Counted from the stretch's first letter, positions 9,095 to 19,137 are shown. The stretch: 57,383 nt of DNA from Nautiliaceae bacterium (GCA_027062625.1 JAMOSZ010000008.1:1-57383), one strand, 5' to 3'. Numbers and translations are program-made. The notes: generated by a model from the sequence alone, not told the origin.

Positions 9095-10228
9095 ATGCAC
9101 ACAATTTACGAAAAAGACAATATAGGAAGAACTTTTGTTGAGTTAATATTCAAAAACACCGGCAGCATCTACTCAAAAGATTCAGTTGCTTATACGCTTA
9201 TGCATATGCTAATGAATAGAGGAACTCTAAAAGATAAAGAGAAATTTTATTCAAAGCTTGAAGAAAAAGCAATAAATTTATCAACTCATACAAGTTATGC
9301 AAACACATCAATATCCCTAACTTTTTTAAATGAAAAATCCCACCAAGCTATGCAATACTTAAAAGAGCTTCTTTCAAATCCAAACTTCACAAAAGAAGCC
9401 CTTTTAAAAAGTAAAGAAGAAATAAAAGCTAAAAAAGAGACTCTAAAAAACAACCACGACTACACAGCAAGCAAAAATTTATTTAAGGTTATGTTTAAAA
9501 ATACTCCTCTTGAAATTTCAGAAATTGGAGAAGAGATTGAAAGTGTAAGTTTAGAAGATATAAAAAATCATTTTCAAACCTTATCAAAAGAGTCTCTAAT
9601 TGCATTAATTGGAGGCAAAAAGATAGATATCTCTTTGCCCCTCCCATCAAATCCTCCTAAAAAGAACCTATTTTTCACTCCAAAGCAAGGAGAAATTATT
9701 GAAAAAAAAGATGTAAAACAAAGCTATATCTACTTTGGAAGTCCTTTTAATGTAAGCAAAGATAAATGGCACTTAGCCAAAGTAGCTACTTTTATCTTAG
9801 GTGCTGGTGGATTTGGAAGTAGGATAATGGAAGAGGTTAGAGTAAAAAGAGGATATGCTTATTCTGCATACGCTTTTAATCAATTTAGCAAAAATTTTCA
9901 AATCCTAAAAGGATTTTTACAAACAAAACTTCAAAATACCCAAGATGCAAAAAATTTAATTATTGAATTAATAGAAAACTTTACTCAAAAAGGGGTTAGT
10001 AAAGAAGAGTTAGAGAGCGCAAAGAAATTTTTAATTGGAAGCGAACCTTTAAGAGAAGAGACAACTCCCCAAAGATTAAAAAGAAAATTTGAAGAATATT
10101 ACTTTGGAATAGAAGATAAAAACTCAGAACTTGACAAAATAAAAAATCTCTCACTTGATGAGATAAACGACTTTATTAAAAATCACAAAGAGATAACAAA
10201 TTTAAGCTTCTCTATAATTACCAAATGA
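9095..10228 (+). CDS. M16 (insulinase-type) peptidase homologue lacking HxxEH
   Basis: M16 fold signatures incl. GGFGSRIMEEVRVKRGYAYSAYAF; expected HFLEHM reads YTLMHM. Confidence 0.8.
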   Translation: MHTIYEKDNIGRTFVELIFKNTGSIYSKDSVAYTLMHMLMNRGTLKDKEKFYSKLEEKAINLSTHTSYANTSISLTFLNEKSHQAMQYLKELLSNPNFTKEALLKSKEEIKAKKETLKNNHDYTASKNLFKVMFKNTPLEISEIGEEIESVSLEDIKNHFQTLSKESLIALIGGKKIDISLPLPSNPPKKNLFFTPKQGEIIEKKDVKQSYIYFGSPFNVSKDKWHLAKVATFILGAGGFGSRIMEEVRVKRGYAYSAYAFNQFSKNFQILKGFLQTKLQNTQDAKNLIIELIENFTQKGVSKEELESAKKFLIGSEPLREETTPQRLKRKFEEYYFGIEDKNSELDKIKNLSLDEINDFIKNHKEITNLSFSIITK

Positions 10229-11940
10229 ACCCAATAGAAATTGCTCTAAACAAGCCAAAAGAGTGGGAAGATAACACTCTTTACCCCTTTATTACCAACA
10301 AACCACAAGCCTTTGAAGCCGAAATTTTAGAAGTTTACCAATCAAACAAAGTAACAAGAGTAAAACTTTATTTAAAAAATGTCCAAACAATAATTTGGGG
10401 AGTTTTTTTTGTTTTTACAAAATGGCACAAAATGCTCTTTTTTAAAGGAAATAGAATTTATATAAGAGGAGAGGTAAAAGAATACCAAATCATCCAACCA
10501 AAACCAATAGATAGTAAAAAAATCAATAAGATTATCCCTCTTTACAAAAACAAAAGCATAAAAAAAGAGATTCAAAAACTCTCTTTAAAAGATTTATCAT
10601 TGCTTCCTACTCACATAGCAAAAACTCTTTATTATATGCACTTTCCACGCTCAATAGAAGATATAAATTTAAAAAAAATCGAGTACGCACTAAAATGGGC
10701 AGAAATTTTTAATTACCTTTATAAAATGCAAAGCAAAAAAAAATACTATCCTTCAAAACCCATAATTGCAAACCCAACTCCATTTATAAACTCCCTACCC
10801 TTTAAACTAACAAACGATCAATTAAAAGCTATAAAAGATATCCAAAATGACATATCCAAAAATATCCAAGCAAGAAGAGTAATTATTGGAGATGTGGGAA
10901 GTGGAAAGACTATTGTAATGTTAGCTGCTGCATTTATGGCAAACAAAAGCATAATAATGGCACCAACTTCAATTTTAGCAAACCAAATCTATCAAGAAGC
11001 AAAAAAATTCCTAAAAAACAAAAAAATTTTACTCATTACTCAAAAAACTTCTCCATCAAAAAAAGAGATACAAGAAGCTAACTTATTAATTGGGACTCAC
11101 GCTTTATTATACAAAGAGTTGCCAAATGTTGATATTATTATGGTAGATGAGCAACACAGATTTGGAACAAATCAAAGAAACAAACTTGAAAAAATTGTAA
11201 GTAATAAAAAAGTTTTACCACATTATTTTCAATTTAGCGCAACTCCAATTCCAAGAACCCAAGCACTTATAATGAGTAGCTTTGTAAATGTAACTTTGAT
11301 AAAAGAGCTTCCGTTTAAAAAAGAGATTGAGACTAAAATTATTTCAAAAGAGGATTTTAAAAAGCTTATTTTTCATATCCAATCTCAAATCTCAAAAGGG
11401 TATCAAGTTGCAATTGTCTATCCATTAGTAGAAGATTCGGATAAATTCAAATACCAAAGCTTAGAGAGTGGAAAAGAGTTTTGGCTAAAACACTTTAAAA
11501 ATGTTTACATAACTCATGGAAAAGATAAAAATAAAGAAGAAGTATTAATGGAATTTAAGGATAAAGGCGATATTTTAGTAACAACAACAATAATTGAAGT
11601 TGGCATCTCTCTTCCTCGTCTTAACACAATAGTAATCGTAGGAGCTGAGAGACTGGGACTTGCTACTTTACATCAATTAAGAGGAAGAGTTGGAAGATAT
11701 GGAGATAAGGGGTATTGCTTTTTATATACCAACGACAAAAATAACCCAAGACTAAAAGCTTTTGCTTCTACACTTGATGGATTTAAGATAGCCGAGCTTG
11801 ATTTAAAATTTAGAAAAAGCGGAGATTTATTAGATGGCAAAGTTCAAAGCGGAGAGAGTTTTAAATACTTTGATGAGACAAAAGATATAAAAATTTTAGA
11901 AGAAGTTAAAGAGTATCTTAACCTCTTAGCTGATAAGTAA
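10225..11940 (+). CDS. recG: ATP-dependent DNA helicase RecG
   Basis: IGDVGSGKT, DEQHRFG, SATPIPRT, TIIEVGISLP, ERLGLATLHQLRGRVGR. Confidence 0.9.
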   Translation: MNPIEIALNKPKEWEDNTLYPFITNKPQAFEAEILEVYQSNKVTRVKLYLKNVQTIIWGVFFVFTKWHKMLFFKGNRIYIRGEVKEYQIIQPKPIDSKKINKIIPLYKNKSIKKEIQKLSLKDLSLLPTHIAKTLYYMHFPRSIEDINLKKIEYALKWAEIFNYLYKMQSKKKYYPSKPIIANPTPFINSLPFKLTNDQLKAIKDIQNDISKNIQARRVIIGDVGSGKTIVMLAAAFMANKSIIMAPTSILANQIYQEAKKFLKNKKILLITQKTSPSKKEIQEANLLIGTHALLYKELPNVDIIMVDEQHRFGTNQRNKLEKIVSNKKVLPHYFQFSATPIPRTQALIMSSFVNVTLIKELPFKKEIETKIISKEDFKKLIFHIQSQISKGYQVAIVYPLVEDSDKFKYQSLESGKEFWLKHFKNVYITHGKDKNKEEVLMEFKDKGDILVTTTIIEVGISLPRLNTIVIVGAERLGLATLHQLRGRVGRYGDKGYCFLYTNDKNNPRLKAFASTLDGFKIAELDLKFRKSGDLLDGKVQSGESFKYFDETKDIKILEEVKEYLNLLADK

Positions 11941-13216
11941 TATCCCCTGCCCCAAATCCAATAACAAGTCCTTTGTTTATGGTTTTTAAAATTTTATCAT
12001 CTTTAATTAACATAATATTATCTCCATCTCTTTGAACCCTATCAGCAAAGACTGGATTATACTTTTTAAAATGTTTTTTAAAATCAATCTCTCTTTTCTC
12101 CTCCCCAGCACTCCAAACTGGCAAAATCACAAGCTCATCAATCCCATCAAAACACTCAACAAATCCCTCTAAATTATCAATTGTTCTACTATATTTATGA
12201 GGTTGCCAAATTGCAATTATCTTATCTACTCCATTTAATTTTGCATACTCTTTTGCAGCATTTAGAGTTGCTTTTATTTCTGTTGGATGATGACCATAAT
12301 CATCAATTAAAATAAAATCATCCTCTTTAATTAAAACATCAAATCTCTTTTTTATTCCTCTAAAATCTCTTATATTTTTTGCTATCTCTTCAAGGCTTAA
12401 AAATTCACTTGCCGCTTCAATTGCAAGCATAGCATCTAAGATTAAATGCTCTCCAAACCCATAAACTTCAAACTCCACTCCCTTATACTCAAAAACACTT
12501 TTTGGCAAAAAGTCCCTAATTTCAAATCTTACATTCTTAGCATCTTTTAGATAAACTCTTTTCATAGGAATATCAAGACTTTTTATAAATTCATCATCTC
12601 CATTTACAACTCTTATTTTTGCCTTTTTCAAAAACTCTTCATAATGAGCATAAAACTTATCAAAATCATACTCATAAAACTCCATATGCTCAGGCTCAGT
12701 ATTTGTCACAATTGCTACAAAAGGATTAGAATCAACAAAGCTACCATCACTCTCATCCGCTTCAAAAACAAGCATATCACTATCACTTACCCTTGCATTA
12801 CTATTAAACTCTTTACTCTCAGCACCAATTAAAGCATTTGCATCTTTTAAAATAGAAGCCAAAATTGCAGTTGTTGTGCTTTTACCATGAGCCCCGCAAA
12901 CTGATAGGACTTTCTTATCATTAACTATAAAGGGTAAAAATTCTCTCCTACTAAACGTTTTAATATTTTTCCTCTTTGCCTCTTTTAACTCTTCATTATC
13001 ATCTTTTACTACCGCGGTATAAACAACTGCATCTGGGGTTTTGATATTTTCTTTTTTTTGAGGAATAAAAACTTCTATCCCTTCTTTACTAAGAGCCAAG
13101 GTTAGGGAAGTCTTTGCAACATCGCTCCCACTAACCTTAAATCCTTTTTGATTTAAATATCTTGCAATCGCGCTAAGCCCAATTCCTCCAATCCCAATAA
13201 AATGGATTTTATGCAT
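11918..13216 (-). CDS. murC: UDP-N-acetylmuramate--L-alanine ligase
   Basis: HFIGIGGIGLSAIARYL, GAHGKSTTTAI, DDYGHHPTEI. Confidence 0.95.
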   Translation of the reverse strand: MHKIHFIGIGGIGLSAIARYLNQKGFKVSGSDVAKTSLTLALSKEGIEVFIPQKKENIKTPDAVVYTAVVKDDNEELKEAKRKNIKTFSRREFLPFIVNDKKVLSVCGAHGKSTTTAILASILKDANALIGAESKEFNSNARVSDSDMLVFEADESDGSFVDSNPFVAIVTNTEPEHMEFYEYDFDKFYAHYEEFLKKAKIRVVNGDDEFIKSLDIPMKRVYLKDAKNVRFEIRDFLPKSVFEYKGVEFEVYGFGEHLILDAMLAIEAASEFLSLEEIAKNIRDFRGIKKRFDVLIKEDDFILIDDYGHHPTEIKATLNAAKEYAKLNGVDKIIAIWQPHKYSRTIDNLEGFVECFDGIDELVILPVWSAGEEKREIDFKKHFKKYNPVFADRVQRDGDNIMLIKDDKILKTINKGLVIGFGAGDITYQLRG

Positions 13217-13676
13217 CTTTGCTAAACTCTTCTTGAAATTTCTTTTTATATTTAATTACAAGCTCATCAATCCTATCATCAAAATCGGTAAAAAATGTAT
13301 CCTTATAAACTTTATTAGTATTTACATATTTTTCAAAAAATTCATCCAAGCTAAGCCCAGCAAGCATTCCTATTACAAACATACTAAACATCTCTTTTAA
13401 TTTAGGGTCTTTTACAAGATATGCCATATCATATCCAACCTCTTTTGCTTCATCAATCGCACCTTCATCCCAAAGTTCTAACATATACTCAAACATTGCT
13501 CTAATTGCCGCTGCTTCTTCTTTATCATTTACATCTAAACTCTCACCTTTTTCTATTTTTGAATTAACCAAATCAAATGTCTCTTTTAAAATTTCTCTAA
13601 AAACTTCATTAATCTCATCTTCTCTATTTTGATAAATCAATTTATCAAGTTTTTCATACTTTTTAACTAAACTCAT
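13209..13676 (-). CDS. Conserved hypothetical acidic alpha-helical protein
   Basis: 155 aa ORF tightly packed between murC and an aminotransferase gene; no motif recognised. Confidence 0.7.
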   Translation of the reverse strand: MSLVKKYEKLDKLIYQNREDEINEVFREILKETFDLVNSKIEKGESLDVNDKEEAAAIRAMFEYMLELWDEGAIDEAKEVGYDMAYLVKDPKLKEMFSMFVIGMLAGLSLDEFFEKYVNTNKVYKDTFFTDFDDRIDELVIKYKKKFQEEFSKDA

Positions 13677-14767
13677 AATAACTCCTTTAATATTTTAAGT
13701 GCTCTTTTTGTTTTATCTTCATCATAAACCAACGCAACCCTTACATACCCCTCACCAATACCACCTCTTCCCATAAAGCGACCAGGCATTACTTTAACTC
13801 CTCTTCTATACGCTTCTTTTGTAAATTCAATATCATCTCCTACTTCAAGCCAAATATAAAAAGTAGCTTGTGGAATTTTAACTCCTAAAATCTCTTTTGC
13901 AATTTCAAAATTTTTTTTGTATTTTTCTCTAAAAACCTCTACATGAATATCATCTTCCCACGCTACCTTAGCTGCAAACTGCAAAGGAAGTGGACTTGCA
14001 CATCCAACATATGTTCTAAATTGAAGATATTTTTTTAAAATTTCACTATCACCTGCAATAAATCCACTTCTAAGCCCAGGTGCTGAGCTTCTTTTTGAAA
14101 TTGAATTAACTGCTAAAACATTTTTAAAATCCCTATTCCCTACTCTTATGCATGCTTCTAATATACTTGGCGGCTTTTTATCAAAGTAAATTTCACTATA
14201 ACACTCATCGCTTAAAATTACAATATCTTTACTTAATGCATACTCAACCCATTCGCTAAGTTCATCCAAACTCATCACACTTGCTGTTGGATTATTTGGG
14301 GAATTTAAAATAATTAAATCCTCATCTCCATCAAGCTGAGTGAGTTTTGGCTTAAAATCATTCTTTTTTATCAAAGGAAGATAGTTAATCTCACTCCCAG
14401 CCGCAATTGCCGCACCTTCATAAATTTGATAAAAAGGATTTGGAAAAGCCATCTTTTTTGGTCTTAAAAACAAAGGGAAATTAAACAAAAGCTCCCTTGT
14501 ACCAAAAGTAGGAAGTAACTGGTCTTTTTTAAGCTCAACTTGAAATCTTCTTTTTACAAAATTCCTTTGTGCCTCTTTTAAAACCTCTTCACCTGCTGTT
14601 TTTGGGTATTTATTTAGGTATTTTGAATTATCACAAAGTGCTTTTTGAATAAAAGAAGGAGTCTCAAATTGAGGCTCTCCAATAGTTAAAGAGATAATCT
14701 CTTTTGGATGGGGAATATCTTCTAATAGTTCGTTTAACTTCTCAAAAGGATACTTCTCAAACATCAC
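13673..14767 (-). CDS. PLP aminotransferase class I/II, succinyldiaminopimelate aminotransferase (DapC)-like
   Basis: NSPNNPTASVMSLDEL, SDECYSEIYF, NSISKRSSAPGLRSGFIAG. Confidence 0.8.
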   Translation of the reverse strand: MMFEKYPFEKLNELLEDIPHPKEIISLTIGEPQFETPSFIQKALCDNSKYLNKYPKTAGEEVLKEAQRNFVKRRFQVELKKDQLLPTFGTRELLFNFPLFLRPKKMAFPNPFYQIYEGAAIAAGSEINYLPLIKKNDFKPKLTQLDGDEDLIILNSPNNPTASVMSLDELSEWVEYALSKDIVILSDECYSEIYFDKKPPSILEACIRVGNRDFKNVLAVNSISKRSSAPGLRSGFIAGDSEILKKYLQFRTYVGCASPLPLQFAAKVAWEDDIHVEVFREKYKKNFEIAKEILGVKIPQATFYIWLEVGDDIEFTKEAYRRGVKVMPGRFMGRGGIGEGYVRVALVYDEDKTKRALKILKELL

Positions 14768-16932
14768 TCCTCCACCAATGCAAGTTCTATTTTAAATCCA
14801 CTCTGAGATAAAACTTTTACTTTAATTTTTTGTCCTTCCTCAAACTCATCTAAACTATGCCCATTAAGTTTACTAACATGCAAAAGCCCCTCAACCTCTG
14901 GTGCCACTTCAATAAACATTCCAAAAGGCACTTTTCTTTTTACTACTCCCTCTAAAATTTCTCCTATCTTAAATTGAGGAATTTTTAGAGTATCATCTTT
15001 ACAAACAACATTTAAAATATAATCTTTTGCAGCGTGCATATCTTCATAATTATCACCATAAATTTTTACTTTTCCAGTCTCTTTGTCCAAATCAATAGTA
15101 ATACCAAATTTAGCAATAATCTCTTTTACAGTCTTACCAGCAGTTCCGATAATATCAATAATTTTTTCAGGCTCAACTTTAAAACTAACGCTTTTTGGAA
15201 GAATGTCTTCATTATACTTAATATTCTTAGCCGCATTTTCCATTTTTTCTAAAATAAACGCTCTTGCTTCTCTTGCTTGATAGAGTGCTTCTTTTAAAAT
15301 ATCAAGAGAAATTCCACCAAGCTTAATATCCATTTGCATTGCAGTAATTCCATCAAAAGTTCCAGCTACTTTAAAATCCATATCCCCATCGTGGTCTTCA
15401 AGCCCCATAATATCGGTTAATATCGCATATTTTTCACCCTCACTTACCATTCCCATTGCAACCCCAGCAGCCATTTTAAGAAGTGGTACTTTTGCAGCTT
15501 TGAGTGCCAAAGATGCCGCACAAACAGTTGCCATTGAAGAGCTTCCATTGCTTTCAAGAATTTCACTAACAACTCTTACAGTCTCATCAAACTCTGGGTC
15601 AATTAAAGGCTCAATAGCTCTTTTTGCAAGATTTCCGTGTCCAAGTTCGCGTCTACTTGGAGGTCCAAGTCTTACAGCTTCACCAACTGCGAATGCTGGG
15701 AAATTGTAATGGAGCATAAATTTTTCAAGCTTCTCTTCTTTATCCGTTAGATTTGCATAAACCTGAGCATCCATATCTCCTCCTCGCGTAGCTACTGCAA
15801 GTGCTTGGGTTTGCCCTCTGGTAAATAGACAACTACCATGAGCTCTTGGGAGAATATTTGTCTCAATTGTAATTGGTCTAATCTCATCAAGTTTTCTCCC
15901 ATCAGCTCTTATACCCTCATACAAAATCATACCTCTTACAATCTCTCTTTTAACTTCTTTTACTGCTTTTAAAATTACATCAAACTTATCCTCTTCTCCT
16001 AAGGCCTTAGCAATTTTTTTTGCAAACTGCTTTAAAAGATAATCCCTCTCACTCTTGCTAAGATGTTTGATGATTTCTCTAAGCTCATCAACATACTTCT
16101 CTTTAATAATTTTTACATATGGAGTAATGTCTACTTCTTCCCTTTGCTCAAAATTAATTTTCTCTTTTACAAAACTCTCCAACGCTTTTTCATAAATCTC
16201 TGCTCCCTTTTTAATTTTCTCTTTTGCTTTTTTCAAAATATCAATAAGCTCATCTTCACTTATCTCATTAGTACGATACTTTACAATAGTATTCTCAACA
16301 GGAGCTCCATCAAGCAATACATCCTCAACTGGAATAATCTCTATCTCCTCTTGCCCTTGACTTGCATACTCAATCATCAAAAGCTCATCTTTTGTCCCAG
16401 TTACAAAAAGGTTAAAATCTCCCTTTTCAAGTTGAGATAAAGTAGGATTGAATATAATCTCTCCATCAATTCTTGTTACCCTAACTCCATGAACCATTTT
16501 TGCAAACGGCAAAGAGCTAAGATACATACAAGCAGCAGCAGCATTCATAGCCGCAACTTGCAAGTCACTATCTTCATCAGCACTTAGTGCCATAATGGTA
16601 ATAATAGTATCATACCCATAATCTTTTGGGAAAAGAGGTCTTAGCGATCTATCTACAATTCTTGCAGTTAAAGTTTCAAAATCCCCAGGTTTTTGTTCTC
16701 TTTTTACAAACCCAGCCGGAATCTTACCAACTGCATAAGCCCTCTCTACATATTGAACTACTAACGGTACAAAATCTTCTTCAATCACTTCATCTGGATT
16801 ATAAGTCAAAGTAGCAAGCATAACCGTATTTCCTTCTTGCCACCAAATAGAACTATCTGCCTGCCTTGCAACTTTATTTAAAATAAACTTTTGCTCTTTA
16901 CCATTAATTTTAATATCTACTTCGCAACTCAT
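14764..16932 (-). CDS. pnp: Polyribonucleotide nucleotidyltransferase
   Basis: Duplicated RNase PH cores (GSCLFTRGQTQALAV, LGHGNLAKRAIEP), KH and S1 domains. Confidence 0.97.
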   Translation of the reverse strand: MSCEVDIKINGKEQKFILNKVARQADSSIWWQEGNTVMLATLTYNPDEVIEEDFVPLVVQYVERAYAVGKIPAGFVKREQKPGDFETLTARIVDRSLRPLFPKDYGYDTIITIMALSADEDSDLQVAAMNAAAACMYLSSLPFAKMVHGVRVTRIDGEIIFNPTLSQLEKGDFNLFVTGTKDELLMIEYASQGQEEIEIIPVEDVLLDGAPVENTIVKYRTNEISEDELIDILKKAKEKIKKGAEIYEKALESFVKEKINFEQREEVDITPYVKIIKEKYVDELREIIKHLSKSERDYLLKQFAKKIAKALGEEDKFDVILKAVKEVKREIVRGMILYEGIRADGRKLDEIRPITIETNILPRAHGSCLFTRGQTQALAVATRGGDMDAQVYANLTDKEEKLEKFMLHYNFPAFAVGEAVRLGPPSRRELGHGNLAKRAIEPLIDPEFDETVRVVSEILESNGSSSMATVCAASLALKAAKVPLLKMAAGVAMGMVSEGEKYAILTDIMGLEDHDGDMDFKVAGTFDGITAMQMDIKLGGISLDILKEALYQAREARAFILEKMENAAKNIKYNEDILPKSVSFKVEPEKIIDIIGTAGKTVKEIIAKFGITIDLDKETGKVKIYGDNYEDMHAAKDYILNVVCKDDTLKIPQFKIGEILEGVVKRKVPFGMFIEVAPEVEGLLHVSKLNGHSLDEFEEGQKIKVKVLSQSGFKIELALVEE

Positions 16933-17510
16933 TTACTCTCCTTAATATAAAATTCTGTTGAAACATAATCTTCAATTACTTTGCCAAAATAGACCTTATC
17001 GACAATTTTTTCTATCATTTCAGCCGTCTCTTTTGCAATTACTCCAACTCCAACTTTAATAAAATTTGCACCTTGATTAATACAACTCTTAATCGCACAA
17101 AGCAAAGTTAGCCCAGTATTTGCTGCAACATCTACTAGTAAAACACTCTTATCCTTAATTGAAATAAGTCCTTCCCCTTTTCTAAATTGATGAATATCTT
17201 CTAAAATTTTCTCTTCATAAACTCTCTCAATTTCATTAAACAAAAAATCATCTGTAATCTCAAAACTTCTAACAAGCTCTTCTATTATCACATAATCTCT
17301 ACTCTCACTAACACTTGCCAAAGATACTTCTTTATTTATTGGAGATTTCACTTCTTCAATAAATAAAATATCGCATTCTAAATTATACTTTGACGCAATA
17401 CTTTTAGCCAAATCCTTAGCTCTTTTACTAATCGCTAAAACAATCAAATCCTCAGCTTCTTTTAAATCTAAAAAGAGTTCTTCATCAAGTCTTACTAAAA
17501 TATCATCCAT
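16929..17510 (-). CDS. Phosphoribosyltransferase-like protein
   Basis: PRPP-loop-like VLLVDVAANTGLT in a PRTase-like fold; located between pnp and a J-like ORF. Confidence 0.6.
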   Translation of the reverse strand: MDDILVRLDEELFLDLKEAEDLIVLAISKRAKDLAKSIASKYNLECDILFIEEVKSPINKEVSLASVSESRDYVIIEELVRSFEITDDFLFNEIERVYEEKILEDIHQFRKGEGLISIKDKSVLLVDVAANTGLTLLCAIKSCINQGANFIKVGVGVIAKETAEMIEKIVDKVYFGKVIEDYVSTEFYIKESK

Positions 17511-17761
17511 TAATTAAACCTTTTAAAAAATTCATCTGGATATTGACTCTCAATTTCGTTTTTGCTAAAAGTAAATTTATAATTTAGCATATAATTTTTT
17601 AATATATCATATGCCCAATTAAGTTCTTGCATCAAAATTTTATCATCTTTTCGCCGTTTTGCTAACTTTTTATAATTTTTTTTTACATCTTCAAAAGAGC
17701 TAAGAGGCGGAATTTCTAAAATCTCTCTTGCTTTTTTTATCTCCTCTATTTTAGAAACGAT
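17510..17761 (-). CDS. J-domain-like small protein (not in ORF track; non-canonical start proposed)
   Basis: Hand translation: (I)VSKIEEIKKAREILEIPPLSSFEDVKKNYKKLAKRRKDDKILMQELNWAYDILKNYMLNYKFTFSKNEIESQYPDEFFKRFN*; stop overlaps PRTase start as TAATG; GGAGG lies 6 nt before in-frame ATC. Confidence 0.6.
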   Translation of the reverse strand: MVSKIEEIKKAREILEIPPLSSFEDVKKNYKKLAKRRKDDKILMQELNWAYDILKNYMLNYKFTFSKNEIESQYPDEFFKRFN

Positions 17762-19137
17762 GTCGCACCTCCCCCCATTAAAGTTTTTAAATCATTGTCT
17801 TTAAATTTGATACCAACTCCTAAAAAGAAGTTTCTTGCATTAGTATTTAAAATATTGTCAACTCCGGCTAAGAATTGGATATGTTTTAAATAAAGATATG
17901 AAACTCTTGCATTTAAGTGAGGCTTATCCCCTCTTGGGTCATTTTCGCTATTAAAATCATAAATTTCCGTTGAATAGACTACTTTATCGCTATTTGTAAA
18001 GTAATCCATTCCAACTCCACCTGTACTCTCAATAATACCCCCTCTTAATAAGACATTATTATATCTTTTTCCAATTTCAGCATTTATATAAAGCTTACTT
18101 TTATCCCCAGGACCAGTATAAAGATAATCTTTTCTTGACGTTATCCCAAGGATATAATATTTAGTTGGATTTGGAAGATAAGCTATATTTGCTGTTGTAA
18201 GATAAGTTGAATCGTTTAAGAGATAAGAACTTGAAATATCTACTAAAATTTGAGAACGATTAAGAGAAGCTAAAAAATTATCAATCTTTTTAAAGCTACT
18301 ACTTCCATTTGCAAAAAAGTCTTTTGCTTTTACAATAGTTTCATTAAGAGGTTTTTTATTACTTTCTAAAATATCATTTGCATTCTCTCCAACCTTAATA
18401 TATTCATCAGCAAGTTTAGATACTTTTATCTTTAATGTATTAACTAATTCATTTGAAGAAGCAACAAGCTTATCTACTTTATTAAGAATTTTTGGAACTT
18501 TTCTTTTTAAACTATCTCCTGTTGCTTTATATGAAAGAATTAAAGCATTTGTATTATCTAAAATCTTTGGCAGTTTATTTTGAGTCGTAGCAAGTATATT
18601 ATCAAGTTTTTTACTTGCAAGTTTTACATTCCTTAGTGTTTTTTGAATATTTTCAATTGCTTCTTGATTTAAAGTAGTATTTAATTTTTTAATTAAAACT
18701 CTTACATCATCAACCGCTTTATTAATATTACTCATTACATCATCCATTGAAGGAGTTTGAACAAATTTTGAAATTACATCTCCTGGTTTTAGATACTCTT
18801 TTGAATTTGACGGAATAATCTTTAAATATTTCCCACCTAAAACATTATCTTGTGCAAGAGTAACTTCTGAACCAACTGGAATTTTTACTCCTTTTTTGAT
18901 AAGAAGCTTTAACTTAACCCCATTATCTAAAAGCTGCATATTATCAACAGCTCCAACCTTCACTCCTCTTAATTTTACCTTTGATTTTTTACTAAGCCCA
19001 CTTGCATCATTTACAATTGCATAAATTACATATCCTCTCTCTTTTAAAGATTCCAATGTCTTTATCTGAAAAGTCATAAAAATCAATGATATAAGCCCTA
19101 AAAATATAAAAAGTCCTACTTTTAATTCTGTTTTCAT
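17746..19137 (-). CDS. MCE/MlaD family protein with long helical region and C-terminal beta-barrel-like domain
   Basis: N-terminal TM + MCE domain (ASGLSKKSKVKLRGVKVGAVDNM...LAQDNVLGGKYLKI), long helical segment, then alternating aromatic/hydrophobic strands ending FFLGVGIKF. Confidence 0.85.
   Translation of the reverse strand: MKTELKVGLFIFLGLISLIFMTFQIKTLESLKERGYVIYAIVNDASGLSKKSKVKLRGVKVGAVDNMQLLDNGVKLKLLIKKGVKIPVGSEVTLAQDNVLGGKYLKIIPSNSKEYLKPGDVISKFVQTPSMDDVMSNINKAVDDVRVLIKKLNTTLNQEAIENIQKTLRNVKLASKKLDNILATTQNKLPKILDNTNALILSYKATGDSLKRKVPKILNKVDKLVASSNELVNTLKIKVSKLADEYIKVGENANDILESNKKPLNETIVKAKDFFANGSSSFKKIDNFLASLNRSQILVDISSSYLLNDSTYLTTANIAYLPNPTKYYILGITSRKDYLYTGPGDKSKLYINAEIGKRYNNVLLRGGIIESTGGVGMDYFTNSDKVVYSTEIYDFNSENDPRGDKPHLNARVSYLYLKHIQFLAGVDNILNTNARNFFLGVGIKFKDNDLKTLMGGGATSFLK

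Noticed and set aside
16063-16440. 125-aa + strand ORF opposite pnp
   Set aside because: Antisense to pnp, Asn/Phe/Leu-rich translation typical of an AT-rich shadow frame
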